From: Bacteroidota bacterium
GTDB taxonomy: Bacteria; Bacteroidota; Bacteroidia; Cytophagales; Cyclobacteriaceae
Assembly: GCA_018266395.1 (NCBI GenBank)
Contig: JAFEAM010000016.1
Coordinates: 1 to 35,935 of the forward strand
Length of the DNA stretch: 35,935 nt
Reading direction: 5' to 3'
Shown here: in pieces, positions 23,252 through 31,937 of the stretch
Layout of the letters: each line of letters opens with the position of its first letter
How positions within the stretch are numbered: position 1 is the stretch's first letter
Notes under the pieces: generated by a model
Databases searched by the model: none
Told to the model about the DNA's origin: nothing
The model's input: only the letters and a program-made list of their open reading frames with translations
Made by a program: the position numbers and the translations under genes

Positions 23252-25510
23252 ATGGATTACTTAGAAAGTCTGAACCCTCCGCAGCGGGAGGGCGTCATCA
23301 ATACAGAAGGTCCCTGCATGATCATCGCCGGCGCCGGGTCCGGCAAGACGCGCGTACTCACCTACAGGATTGCACACCTGATCCGCAGTCAGAACGTCGA
23401 CGCCTTTAACATAATGGCCCTGACTTTTACCAACAAGGCGGCCAAGGAAATGCGCGACCGGATTGAGGGGGTTGTAGGATCAGAAGCCCGCAACCTCTGG
23501 ATGGGCACCTTCCATTCGGTATTTGCAAGAATCCTGCGTGCTGAGGCCCACCATATCGGCTATCCCAACAGCTTCACCATCTACGATACTGACGACTCGA
23601 AGTCGCTCATCAAACAGGTGGTCAAGGAAATGGGGCTCGATGAAACGCAATACAAAGCCAGCACCGTTTACAACAGGATTTCTGGTGCCAAAAATAAACT
23701 CATATCCTGGCAGGAATACCTGAACAACGCATTGATCATGGGCGACGATGCCGCCAACATGCGCCCTGAGATCGGCAATATCTACAAGAACTATGCCCTG
23801 CGCTGCTTTAAGTCGGGGGCCATGGACTTCGACGACCTCCTGTTCAATACCGACAAGCTTTTCCGCGAGCACCTCGAAGTATTGAACAAATACCAGCATC
23901 GCATCAAGTACATCCTGGTGGATGAGTTCCAGGATACCAACCTCTGCCAATACTTCATCATAAGGAAGCTGGCCTCCGTAAATGAGAACATCTGTGTGGT
24001 GGGTGACGATGCGCAGAGCATCTACGCCTTCAGGGGGGCCGACATCTCCAACATTCTCAACTTCGAAAAAGATTATCCCGAACTGAGGGTCATCAAGCTG
24101 GAGCAGAATTACCGCTCCACCAACAACATTGTACAGGCCGCCAATTCGGTCATCGCCAAAAACAAGGCGCAGATTCCCAAAGAGGTATGGACCTCCAACG
24201 AAGAAGGGAACCTTATTGAACTCATCAAGGCAGTCTCCGACAATGAAGAAGGAAAACTTGTGGCTACTTCCATCTTCGAAGAGAAGATGCAGCATCAGCT
24301 GAAGTTCAGCGACTTCGTCATCCTCTACCGGACCAACAGCCAGAGCCGGGCAATAGAGGAGGCTCTGCGGCGGATGAACATCAAGTACAAGGTGGTTGGC
24401 GGGCTCTCCTTCTATCAACGGAAGGAAATCAAGGACCTCCTCGCCTACCTGCGGTTCAGCATCAACCAACAGGACGAAGCGTCGTTCAGGCGAATCATCA
24501 ATCTCCCCAAGAGAGGCATCGGTGATTCCACTGTTGATAAGATTGTTGTAGCCGCCAATGATCATGCCATCTCCATCTGGGAGGTACTGCAGCATGCCAA
24601 TTCATTCCTTGGCGGGAGGGCGTCAGGCCCAATCGATGAGTTTGTCTCTATGATCCGAAGATTCGAACTTGAGATCCAACGGAAAGATGCCTATGAGGCT
24701 GCATCTGAAATTGCAAAAGGCTCCGGTCTGCTGCGCGACCTCTATGCCGACAAGACGGTGGAGGGTTTGAGTCGGTTTGAAAACGTGCAGGAACTTCTGA
24801 ACGCCATCAAGGAATTTACGGATGATCCCGAGCGCGAAGACAAATCACTGGGCGCCTTCCTGCAGGAGGTCTCACTCGTCACCGGTCAGGATGAAGACAA
24901 AGACAAGGATCCCGAAAAGGTGACGCTGATGACTATTCACATGGCCAAAGGACTCGAGTTCCGGTATGTCTACATCGTGGGCATGGAAGAGGACTTGTTC
25001 CCCTCCCAGATGATGCTCAGCAGCCGGTCTGAACTGGAAGAAGAGCGACGCCTCTTCTATGTGGCCATTACCCGCGCACAGAAACGGGTGTTCCTCTCCT
25101 ATGCACTGACACGTTATCGTTTTGGGCGACTGAAAAACTGTGAGCCGAGTCGTTTCCTTGATGACGTCGATGCAAACTTTGTCAAGGTCAGCACGAAGTA
25201 TGCAGGTTTTGATTCTGCCCCACCCTCTTCCAGTCAGTTTGCGAAGAGCTTTGTGTCGGGCATGAAGAAAACCATCAGTTCGCAGCCGGCACCGAAAGTC
25301 ACACAATACAGGCCTTCCTCCGACTTCATTCCGAGTGACACGGCAGGGTTAAAGGAGGGGATGAAGGTGGAGCACCCGAAATTCGGCTTCGGGCAGGTGA
25401 TACAGATGGACAATTCAGGTCCGGACCGCAAGGCCAGGATCAAATTCGATGATTTTGGCGAGAAGACCTTATTGCTTAGTTTTGCCAAGTTGAAAATACA
25501 CGAGAACTGA
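23252..25510 (+). CDS. pcrA: ATP-dependent DNA helicase PcrA/UvrD
   Basis: All superfamily 1A helicase motifs are present in 752 residues: LNPPQREGV (Q motif), GAGSGKT (Walker A, 27-33), VDEFQDTN (motif II), GDDAQSIYAFRGA (III), LEQNYRST (IV), TIHMAKGLEFRYVYIVGMEEDLFP (V) and EEERRLFYVAITRAQKR (VI). The C-terminal Tudor-like domain of PcrA is also present (EGMKVEHPKFGFGQVI). It unwinds DNA 3' to 5' in repair and in removing obstacles to replication and transcription. The ATG at 23252 starts right at the conserved MDYLESLNPPQRE; a TTG at 23150 would add 34 unusual residues. The DUF4290 gene follows after 28 bp. Confidence 0.95.
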   Translation: MDYLESLNPPQREGVINTEGPCMIIAGAGSGKTRVLTYRIAHLIRSQNVDAFNIMALTFTNKAAKEMRDRIEGVVGSEARNLWMGTFHSVFARILRAEAHHIGYPNSFTIYDTDDSKSLIKQVVKEMGLDETQYKASTVYNRISGAKNKLISWQEYLNNALIMGDDAANMRPEIGNIYKNYALRCFKSGAMDFDDLLFNTDKLFREHLEVLNKYQHRIKYILVDEFQDTNLCQYFIIRKLASVNENICVVGDDAQSIYAFRGADISNILNFEKDYPELRVIKLEQNYRSTNNIVQAANSVIAKNKAQIPKEVWTSNEEGNLIELIKAVSDNEEGKLVATSIFEEKMQHQLKFSDFVILYRTNSQSRAIEEALRRMNIKYKVVGGLSFYQRKEIKDLLAYLRFSINQQDEASFRRIINLPKRGIGDSTVDKIVVAANDHAISIWEVLQHANSFLGGRASGPIDEFVSMIRRFELEIQRKDAYEAASEIAKGSGLLRDLYADKTVEGLSRFENVQELLNAIKEFTDDPEREDKSLGAFLQEVSLVTGQDEDKDKDPEKVTLMTIHMAKGLEFRYVYIVGMEEDLFPSQMMLSSRSELEEERRLFYVAITRAQKRVFLSYALTRYRFGRLKNCEPSRFLDDVDANFVKVSTKYAGFDSAPPSSSQFAKSFVSGMKKTISSQPAPKVTQYRPSSDFIPSDTAGLKEGMKVEHPKFGFGQVIQMDNSGPDRKARIKFDDFGEKTLLLSFAKLKIHEN

Positions 25511-25538
25511 GGCTCTCCTCAGGCAGAAATCCAAATAG

Positions 25539-26213
25539 ATGGCATTCGATTACAATTCCCAGCGCCCGCATATCATTTTAAAAGAATACGGTCGCAACGT
25601 TCAGAACATCGTAGACTACATCCGTACTGTTCCGGACATAGAAAAGCGAACAGAACTTGCATATACGCTCATTGAACTCATTAAACAGTTGAACCCGACT
25701 GTTCGTGAGACAGTAGAAAATCCTCAACGGTTGTGGGATGACCTGATGATCATCGCCGACTTTAACCTGGATGTGAACAGTCCATTCCCCCTCCCGGAAA
25801 GAGACATCTTGTTCAAGAAGCCCATGCGTCTGCCCTACCCTCAAAGTGAGGTAAGATTCAGACACTATGGAAAAAACATTGAACGTTTGGTGAAAGAGGC
25901 GCTCAAGAAAGAAGATCCCCAGGAAAGGGAAGAGGCCGTTATCTACCTCGGCAAGCTGATGAAGACCTTCTACAGCGCATGGAACAAGGAAGTTCTCGAT
26001 GATTCTGTGATATTGAAAGATATCAAGCTGATGTCAGACGGTAAGCTTAGCATGAACATTGACAAGGTTCGTGAGGATAACCTGTTTGAAAAACTGTACC
26101 GCGAAAAGAAGAAGCCGTACCAGCAAGGTGGTCCGCAGGGTAAAGGCGGTCACCAGGGTCGTGGCGGCAGACATTTCAAGCGATTCAACCCCCACCGCAG
26201 AAGAGACCAATGA
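25539..26213 (+). CDS. DUF4290 domain-containing protein
   Basis: The 224-residue protein is mostly helical (YGRNVQNIVDYIRTVPDIEKR, RTELAYTLIELIKQLNP, RHYGKNIERLVKEALK, EEAVIYLGKLMKTFYSAWNKE). It has a basic Gly/Gln/Arg-rich tail (GGPQGKGGHQGRGGRHFKR) that looks suited to nucleic acid binding. DUF4290 is a Bacteroidota-specific family of unknown function. Its stop codon overlaps the murA start (ATGA at 26210-26213), a placement I recall from related genomes, so expression is probably coupled to cell-wall synthesis. No signal peptide is present. Confidence 0.9.
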   Translation: MAFDYNSQRPHIILKEYGRNVQNIVDYIRTVPDIEKRTELAYTLIELIKQLNPTVRETVENPQRLWDDLMIIADFNLDVNSPFPLPERDILFKKPMRLPYPQSEVRFRHYGKNIERLVKEALKKEDPQEREEAVIYLGKLMKTFYSAWNKEVLDDSVILKDIKLMSDGKLSMNIDKVREDNLFEKLYREKKKPYQQGGPQGKGGHQGRGGRHFKRFNPHRRRDQ

Positions 26214-27514
26214 GTTCTTTCCGGATCCAGGGAGGCCGTACACTAAAAGGCGAAATCCATCCCCAGGGCGCCAAGAACGAGGCTCTTCAGATTCTTTGCG
26301 CTACACTCCTCACCGATCAGCCCGTCACGGTCGACAATATCCCGGACATCGTTGACGTCAACAAGCTCATCGAGTTGTTGGGAGATTTGGGCGTAAAGGT
26401 GGAAAGACTTTCACCGCAGAAATACAAGTTCACTGCGTCGTCCGTTGACCTCGCCTTTCTTGAGACCGACAAGTATCGGCAGAAGGCCGCGGCCCTTCGG
26501 GGTTCAGTGATGCTTCTGGGACCAATTCTTTCCCGGTATGGAAAAGCGAGTATTCCGAAACCCGGAGGAGACAAGATTGGCAGAAGAAGGTTGGACACCC
26601 ACTTCCTTGGCTTTCAGACCCTGGGCGCCAGATTCAATTTCGATGCCAACCGGAATCTCTTCCACATCGATGCCAGCCAGCTGAAGGGTGCCTATATGCT
26701 TCTCAATGAAGCATCTGTTACCGGAACCGCCAACATCATCATGGCGGCAGTGCTGGCTGAAGGCAAGACTACCATCTATTACGCCGCTTGCGAGCCCTAC
26801 ATTCAGCAGTTGTGCAACATGCTGAATCGTATGGGGGCAAAGATCAGCGGCATAGGTTCCAACCTCCTCACTATTGAGGGGGTGAAATCGCTCAAAGGAA
26901 CAGAGCATACGCTGCTTCCCGACATGATTGAGATCGGGAGCTTTATCGGGCTAGCCGCGATGACGCAGTCGGAGATCACGATCAAAAATTGCCAGATACC
27001 CATGCTGGGCATCATTCCGGAGACCTTCAGGAAGCTGGGCATAAAGATGGATTTCCGCGGAGATGATATTCATGTCCCTGCACAGGAACACATTGAAATT
27101 GAGAGTTTCATAGACGGAAGCATTCTCACCATTGCCGATGCGCCGTGGCCTGGATTCACGCCCGACCTCATCAGTGTGGCTTTGGTGGTCGCCACCCAGG
27201 CGAAGGGCACTGTGCTTATCCATCAGAAGATGTTTGAAAGCCGGCTGTTCTTTGTCGACAAGCTCATAGACATGGGTGCGCAGATCATCCTCTGCGATCC
27301 ACATCGCGCCACTGTCACCGGACTTGACCGCAAGTATCCGCTGAGAGGCATCAAGATGTCCTCCCCCGACATCCGTGCCGGTGTGGCACTGCTTATCGCG
27401 GCTCTCTCTGCCCAGGGCGAGAGCGAGATCTCCAACGTCGAACAGATTGACAGGGGATATCAGGACATAGAGGGAAGGCTGAAGAAAGTGGGTGCGATAA
27501 TGGAGAGGGTTTGA
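26210..27514 (+). CDS. murA: UDP-N-acetylglucosamine 1-carboxyvinyltransferase (Asp-type MurA)
   Basis: The 434-residue EPSP-synthase-fold enzyme catalyses the first committed step of peptidoglycan synthesis, adding enolpyruvate from phosphoenolpyruvate to UDP-GlcNAc. Family motifs are GAKNEAL (20-26, with the active-site Lys), the catalytic loop KPGGDKIGRRRLDTH (117-131), WPGFTPDL (holding the catalytic-base Asp) and SPDIRAGVALL with the PEP-binding Arg. In the loop, Asp121 stands where most MurA enzymes have the Cys alkylated by fosfomycin. The gene overlaps DUF4290 upstream; repeat DNA follows. Confidence 0.96.
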   Translation: MSSFRIQGGRTLKGEIHPQGAKNEALQILCATLLTDQPVTVDNIPDIVDVNKLIELLGDLGVKVERLSPQKYKFTASSVDLAFLETDKYRQKAAALRGSVMLLGPILSRYGKASIPKPGGDKIGRRRLDTHFLGFQTLGARFNFDANRNLFHIDASQLKGAYMLLNEASVTGTANIIMAAVLAEGKTTIYYAACEPYIQQLCNMLNRMGAKISGIGSNLLTIEGVKSLKGTEHTLLPDMIEIGSFIGLAAMTQSEITIKNCQIPMLGIIPETFRKLGIKMDFRGDDIHVPAQEHIEIESFIDGSILTIADAPWPGFTPDLISVALVVATQAKGTVLIHQKMFESRLFFVDKLIDMGAQIILCDPHRATVTGLDRKYPLRGIKMSSPDIRAGVALLIAALSAQGESEISNVEQIDRGYQDIEGRLKKVGAIMERV

Positions 27515-28113
27515 AGTTTCAAATTTCAGATTTGAGGTTTTAGTTTCAGGTTCGAAAATTCAGGTTCAAAGTTTAAGGTTCAAGGTTCAACGGCGTTGAA
27601 GGAATCAGACCGCGGAGACATTTTACCGCGGAGTTTGGTTTACCGCGGAGACTGGGAGGCGCGGAGAAATTCACTTGTAAGTTCACTGAAATTGGTTCTG
27701 GGTCCCCCGCTGGAGACACTGCGGGGAAAGGGCGCTTAATCCCTCTTAAAATTTATTCACATAACTGCAAACCTGTATCACACTTGTCCGAGGTACTGCC
27801 TGAAGGAACTTTGTCATTCAGGGCTTCGGAGACTGGGAGGCGCGGAGGAATTCATCTGTAAGATTACTGAAATTGCTGGAAGCTTGGTTAAAGTGAATAA
27901 CAGTTTACTCGTGATCTCACGAACAAGTAGGCCAGCTTACTTTCAGCATTTACGTGAGCATAACTCCAAATTGTCTCTTCTTGATTAAGCAGACATATAA
28001 GGGCTCAATCCACAGTAAGTGCTATTATTATAAATAAGTATTTCATCCAAATAATCTCACAAGCAGTTCATAGTTAGGGCTATGATTTGTAATGTTGACA
28101 TGGACAGCAAATA
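27515..28113. repeat. Intergenic repeat region after murA
   Basis: 27515-27590 consists of TTTCAGATTTGAGG/GTTCAAGG words. Three CCGCGGAG words follow at 27609-27650. A 49-bp direct repeat with a few mismatches lies at 27646-27694 and 27827-27875 (starting CGGAGACTGGGAGGCGCGGA, ending ACTGAAATTG). A related third copy is at 33683-33733. A hairpin, CCCGC-9 nt-GCGGG, lies near 27706-27724. From 27880 to 28113 the DNA is AT-rich with no visible gene. Confidence 0.6.
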
Positions 28114-29265
28114 ATGAATAGTCGCCTTCTAGCAATAATAGTCATCTTTATAATCGCTAAGACTGCACAGGCCCAATACAACTTTAAGCCCGGTTATATA
28201 ATCAAGGGAGATGGTAAAACGCTGGGCGCCTTCATAGTTGACAGCGATTCTGCTCAGTATATCAAAGTCTGTAAATATACCCTCCGTGAAGATCAGCCCC
28301 TTATGCAAGTTAGCGCTGATCAAATCAAAGGATATCATATCAACGGCGGAGGTCACTTTGTCTCCCAGCGCATGGCTCTTGAAGCTAAAAGCGAGTCTGT
28401 GTTCATGGAGCAATTGACTATTGGTGAGGTCCAACTTCTTCGTATGCAGGCACATTACTTCATCTTAAGAAATGGTGTTTTGAGTGAACTCCATGAGGGC
28501 AATCTTCAATTCGATCTTTCCACAGTTCTGCAAGGCTGCCCCTATGTGACCAAGAAAATCACTGAAATCTCGTGGTCCAGAACTTCACTTACAGAAATTG
28601 CACGTCAGTTTAACGAGTGCATCCAGGTTGGGGCAGATTCCTATAACGGTTCACTGCCCGTCATCAGGTTAGAAAGTTCTTTTCACCTGGGGCTGGACAA
28701 AACTTCTCTTGTCATTTCCTCAAATAATGTAGTACCCACATCAAAATTGACTGACTATACACCCATCACAGCCGGATTCATAGTTAACTTAAGTTCTCCA
28801 CGTAATCTCAGAAGGTTTTCACTTCGGACCGGAGCATTCTACAAACCTTCGAGGCTTTATAGTCTTGTTCAGGCCCCTAATGCAGTGACAGAATTTGAGC
28901 TGAAGATTCAGCAAATCAATATTCCCATCTCATTACAGTATATGATCCATGGCGGCCATCAAGTCACTTACTCCTTTTTTGGTGGACTCAGCAAGCCAAT
29001 CCTAATAAGCAATAGTTCTCATCTACTGGTTGACACTTACCCTAGTGCCGATGTTATTGTACAGAACGAGTCTGAACCCATAACGTCAGTCTCTCAGCCG
29101 CTACAATGGACGTGCGGGGCCACAGCTGCTCTCAGGTTCCTGGAGAAAAATCATCTCACTGTCTCCATAGCTTATTCACGCGGCGTCGGCAAAATGATAA
29201 CTCAAAACGGATATGCAGATTGTACTTTCTCAGACTTATTACTAATCGCCGGCTTTGTTTTCTGA
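28114..29265 (+). CDS. Predicted outer-membrane beta-barrel protein
   Basis: The 383-residue protein has a signal peptide (LLAIIVIFIIAKTAQAQ). An N-terminal domain of about 140 residues begins YNFKPGYIIKGDGKTLGAFIVDSDS, a pattern common in Bacteroidota surface proteins. The second half has alternating strands (ITAGFIVNLSSPRNLRRFSLRTGAFYKPS, INIPISLQYMIHGGHQVTYSFFGGLSKP, WTCGATAALRFLEKNHLTVSIAYSRGVG) ending in a hydrophobic strand with terminal Phe, typical of a PorT-like or OMP_b-brl barrel. The DNA is AT-richer than the neighbouring housekeeping genes. The IPT/TIG-Kelch lipoprotein gene begins one base after its stop, so the two are almost certainly co-transcribed. Confidence 0.7.
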   Translation: MNSRLLAIIVIFIIAKTAQAQYNFKPGYIIKGDGKTLGAFIVDSDSAQYIKVCKYTLREDQPLMQVSADQIKGYHINGGGHFVSQRMALEAKSESVFMEQLTIGEVQLLRMQAHYFILRNGVLSELHEGNLQFDLSTVLQGCPYVTKKITEISWSRTSLTEIARQFNECIQVGADSYNGSLPVIRLESSFHLGLDKTSLVISSNNVVPTSKLTDYTPITAGFIVNLSSPRNLRRFSLRTGAFYKPSRLYSLVQAPNAVTEFELKIQQINIPISLQYMIHGGHQVTYSFFGGLSKPILISNSSHLLVDTYPSADVIVQNESEPITSVSQPLQWTCGATAALRFLEKNHLTVSIAYSRGVGKMITQNGYADCTFSDLLLIAGFVF

Positions 29266-29266
29266 C

Positions 29267-31783
29267 ATGCGCAGCAAAATACTGATACTTTTCATTTTCA
29301 TTTCATCCTGCGGAAAGGAAGCTTTTGTAAGAAGTTATCCAACCGTGACAACCCAGCCCCCGGTCATCCTATACAATGAAGGAGCCATGTTCAGCGGCAG
29401 TTTCAACAGTGCTACTATTTCGGATATTCTTCAGCATGGTTTTGTTTGGGGAGAAAAAGATGATCTGCAGGTTGGTTCTTCGTATACAGTTGAATTAGGC
29501 GTTCCACAGAATACCAATTTCAACGCCACCGTTGCAGGCACGTTTACCTCTTCAAAGGAATATTTTGTACGATCTTATATCACTACCTCAAATTATACCA
29601 TCTACGGCAATGTTCAGAAATTTGTTAGCAAGGGAAGCGAAGGTCCGATAATTACAGATTTCCATCCAAAGTCCGGATTTCAAAATGACACGATTGTTAT
29701 AAGGGGCAGAAACTTCTTCGCTTCGAAATTCAATCCGATCAAGGTCAGGTTTACTTACAATAACGCTGACAACTACTATACCACTGTACTCTCGGTAACT
29801 GAGAAGGAACTAAAAATTCTCGTTCCAACAGAGTTGCCACTTCCAATTTCCTGGATAGTGGTAGAATTGCCGGGTAACGCTGGCGCAAATAGCCAGCCCT
29901 TTAAGCTTTTGATCCCTCAAATCCTCGGATCTTCACCGGGTGCAGTAAAGTTGTGCGACTCTATTTACGTGGCCGGAAAGAACTTCAAAGCTCTTACTTC
30001 CGTGATTTTTGATGGCAAAAGCTACCCATTCGCCAACCATGGTGATACAATACGAATCCCTGTTCTTAAAGAGTTCAAGACGAATACAAGTCTGCAACTG
30101 ATGGCCTATAAAGTCTTGGCTCAGGCTTCATTTTCTGGCTCTTTTGTTAGCCCGCAAATTATCAATGTAGACAAGACAACCTTGTCCCCTGGCGATACCA
30201 CAGAAATAACCTATAACTACCTCCCTTCGTGCATGGACTACACGATGCAAATGGAGTACCATCCGGAGCTCAACCTCAGCGTGGTTTCTAAGAATGCCAA
30301 TAAGGTAAAATTCAGGATTAACGAAAATCAATGTCTTCCTCCCTCTTTTAACGTTTTCGCAGATTTTGCACCCTCTGCAAAAACGCCTGTGTTGACCACC
30401 GTGTATACATCTATAAAAAGTATAACGCCATCGGTAATTGCTCCGGGAATCCCGGCGACCCTAACGCTAAATTCCCCTTTGAGGTCCCCCTCGAGCGAAA
30501 CTTTGCTTTATGCTGGTGGATTGTTAGGCCCAATTGTTAAACAGAATACATTGACCATCGACTTTATAGTACCAGAAGCCCCGGATGGAATGAGTGGTGG
30601 TATGATTAATGTCGGATTGACAGTCTGTGGTACTAAAATTCTTGATCCAGTTCCCGTAGCACCCCCGACTTTGACAGACTTTAGTCCTAATTTGCTAACC
30701 ACAAAAGGTCAAATTGTAACCATAACCGGTATTGGGTTTAGTGCCGTGACCTACTACAACACTGTAGTATTCAATGGAAACTCGGCACACGTAATTAGCG
30801 CCAGCCATAATCAATTATCCATATCACTCGATGCCCTATTTTCAAACAACAGAATAAGTTTCAAAGTGCAGGATAATTTACAGGTAAAAGTTGGCGATCA
30901 AACAACCGTTTCATCCATGCCCATGACAATTGACTATACTGGGACCTGGACCCCCTTAGGAGTTTTTCCGGGCGGTAAACGCGTGGGGCCGGCAAGTTTT
31001 TCAATTGGCGGCAAGGGATACGTAATGATGGGATATGATTATTATAACTACTTCAATGATGTTTGGGAGTACGACCCCGCTACCAGCCAATGGACTCAAC
31101 TTGCCTCTTTTCCAGGAGCGGCCCGGTCATATCCTGCTGTGTTTGTAGTTAACAACAAAGCTTATGTAGGTATGGGGCAAACAAATTCGAGCAGCTTCAA
31201 TGACCTATGGCAGTTTGATCCGGCTAGCGATAACTGGACGCAAATGAATGATTTCCCTGGGGCAGCGAGAATGAATGCTCTTACCTACACGTTAAATAAT
31301 CAGTGTTACTTTGGAGGCGGTTATAACAACACCACCTATTTTCTTCCTGACTTCTGGCGTTATGACCCCAGTTCAAATACATGGCAGCAAAAAGCCGGCT
31401 TGACTGCTGGTACTTTCGGTATAGGATGGCCCACACACTTTCAGTTCAACAGCAAAGCTTATTACGTTTATCAGCCAATAAACAGTACCAATCTCAACCT
31501 GTTCCAGTACGACCCGTCCCTTGACAATTGGGTCAATTATGGCTCTTCTGGATTTTCCGAGGATGCTTACTATGGGTTTGTTCCTGAACTGACAAATGGT
31601 GTTCTTGTTGGTACAAGCGTTTATAACCCCGAGCAACGCTCAACATCAACGTTCTATTTATTCAACAAACGTATAATGGGGTTTCAGTTTGTCATCAATT
31701 CCATCATTTACAGCGGGGCAGGATTTTCGGGGTCTCCTTCCACATTGTATGACGATTTTGGAATCGTGGATCCGACAAAGTGA
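29267..31783 (+). CDS. Surface lipoprotein with IPT/TIG domains and Kelch repeats
   Basis: The 838-residue protein starts with a short lipoprotein signal (ILILFIFISSCGKE, Cys15). A fibronectin-like domain follows at about 25-125 (HGFVWGEKDDLQVG, EYFVRSYITTSNYTIYGN). IPT/TIG domains lie at about 128-215 (ITDFHPKSGFQNDTIVIRGR), 217-300 (LGSSPGAVKLCDSIYVAGK) and 468-560 (LTDFSPNLLTTKGQIVTITG). The last 270 residues are Kelch-type beta-propeller repeats (FNDVWEYDPATSQWTQLASF, FNDLWQFDPASDNWTQM, DFWRYDPSSNTWQQKAG). The ATG at 29267 is chosen over an upstream TTG, because it follows the previous stop and gives a proper signal. An adhesion or glycan-binding role is plausible but not shown. Confidence 0.82.
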   Translation: MRSKILILFIFISSCGKEAFVRSYPTVTTQPPVILYNEGAMFSGSFNSATISDILQHGFVWGEKDDLQVGSSYTVELGVPQNTNFNATVAGTFTSSKEYFVRSYITTSNYTIYGNVQKFVSKGSEGPIITDFHPKSGFQNDTIVIRGRNFFASKFNPIKVRFTYNNADNYYTTVLSVTEKELKILVPTELPLPISWIVVELPGNAGANSQPFKLLIPQILGSSPGAVKLCDSIYVAGKNFKALTSVIFDGKSYPFANHGDTIRIPVLKEFKTNTSLQLMAYKVLAQASFSGSFVSPQIINVDKTTLSPGDTTEITYNYLPSCMDYTMQMEYHPELNLSVVSKNANKVKFRINENQCLPPSFNVFADFAPSAKTPVLTTVYTSIKSITPSVIAPGIPATLTLNSPLRSPSSETLLYAGGLLGPIVKQNTLTIDFIVPEAPDGMSGGMINVGLTVCGTKILDPVPVAPPTLTDFSPNLLTTKGQIVTITGIGFSAVTYYNTVVFNGNSAHVISASHNQLSISLDALFSNNRISFKVQDNLQVKVGDQTTVSSMPMTIDYTGTWTPLGVFPGGKRVGPASFSIGGKGYVMMGYDYYNYFNDVWEYDPATSQWTQLASFPGAARSYPAVFVVNNKAYVGMGQTNSSSFNDLWQFDPASDNWTQMNDFPGAARMNALTYTLNNQCYFGGGYNNTTYFLPDFWRYDPSSNTWQQKAGLTAGTFGIGWPTHFQFNSKAYYVYQPINSTNLNLFQYDPSLDNWVNYGSSGFSEDAYYGFVPELTNGVLVGTSVYNPEQRSTSTFYLFNKRIMGFQFVINSIIYSGAGFSGSPSTLYDDFGIVDPTK

Positions 31784-31937
31784 AATTAGTTTTAGCCGGG
31801 TTGAGAGGCACGGAGGGTTAATTTGATTACTTAAATTAGTGATGGTCCTTCTCCCCCTCGCTCCTGACTTGTGACATGCTCAGCATTTGAGGCGCGATTC
31901 AATCGCCAAGTCAGCCAATCTAAAATCAACAAATGAT
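31784..31937. other. Short convergent intergenic region
   Basis: This region lies between two convergent genes. Apart from GAGAGGCACGGAGGGTTAAT, a worn CCGCGGAG-like word, nothing is visible. No T-tailed hairpin was found for either direction. Confidence 0.5.

Noticed and set aside
23480-24595. 371-codon open frame on the minus strand inside pcrA
   Set aside because: It lies wholly antisense to conserved helicase motifs, has no recognisable domain, and its openness follows from the codon use of the plus-strand gene.
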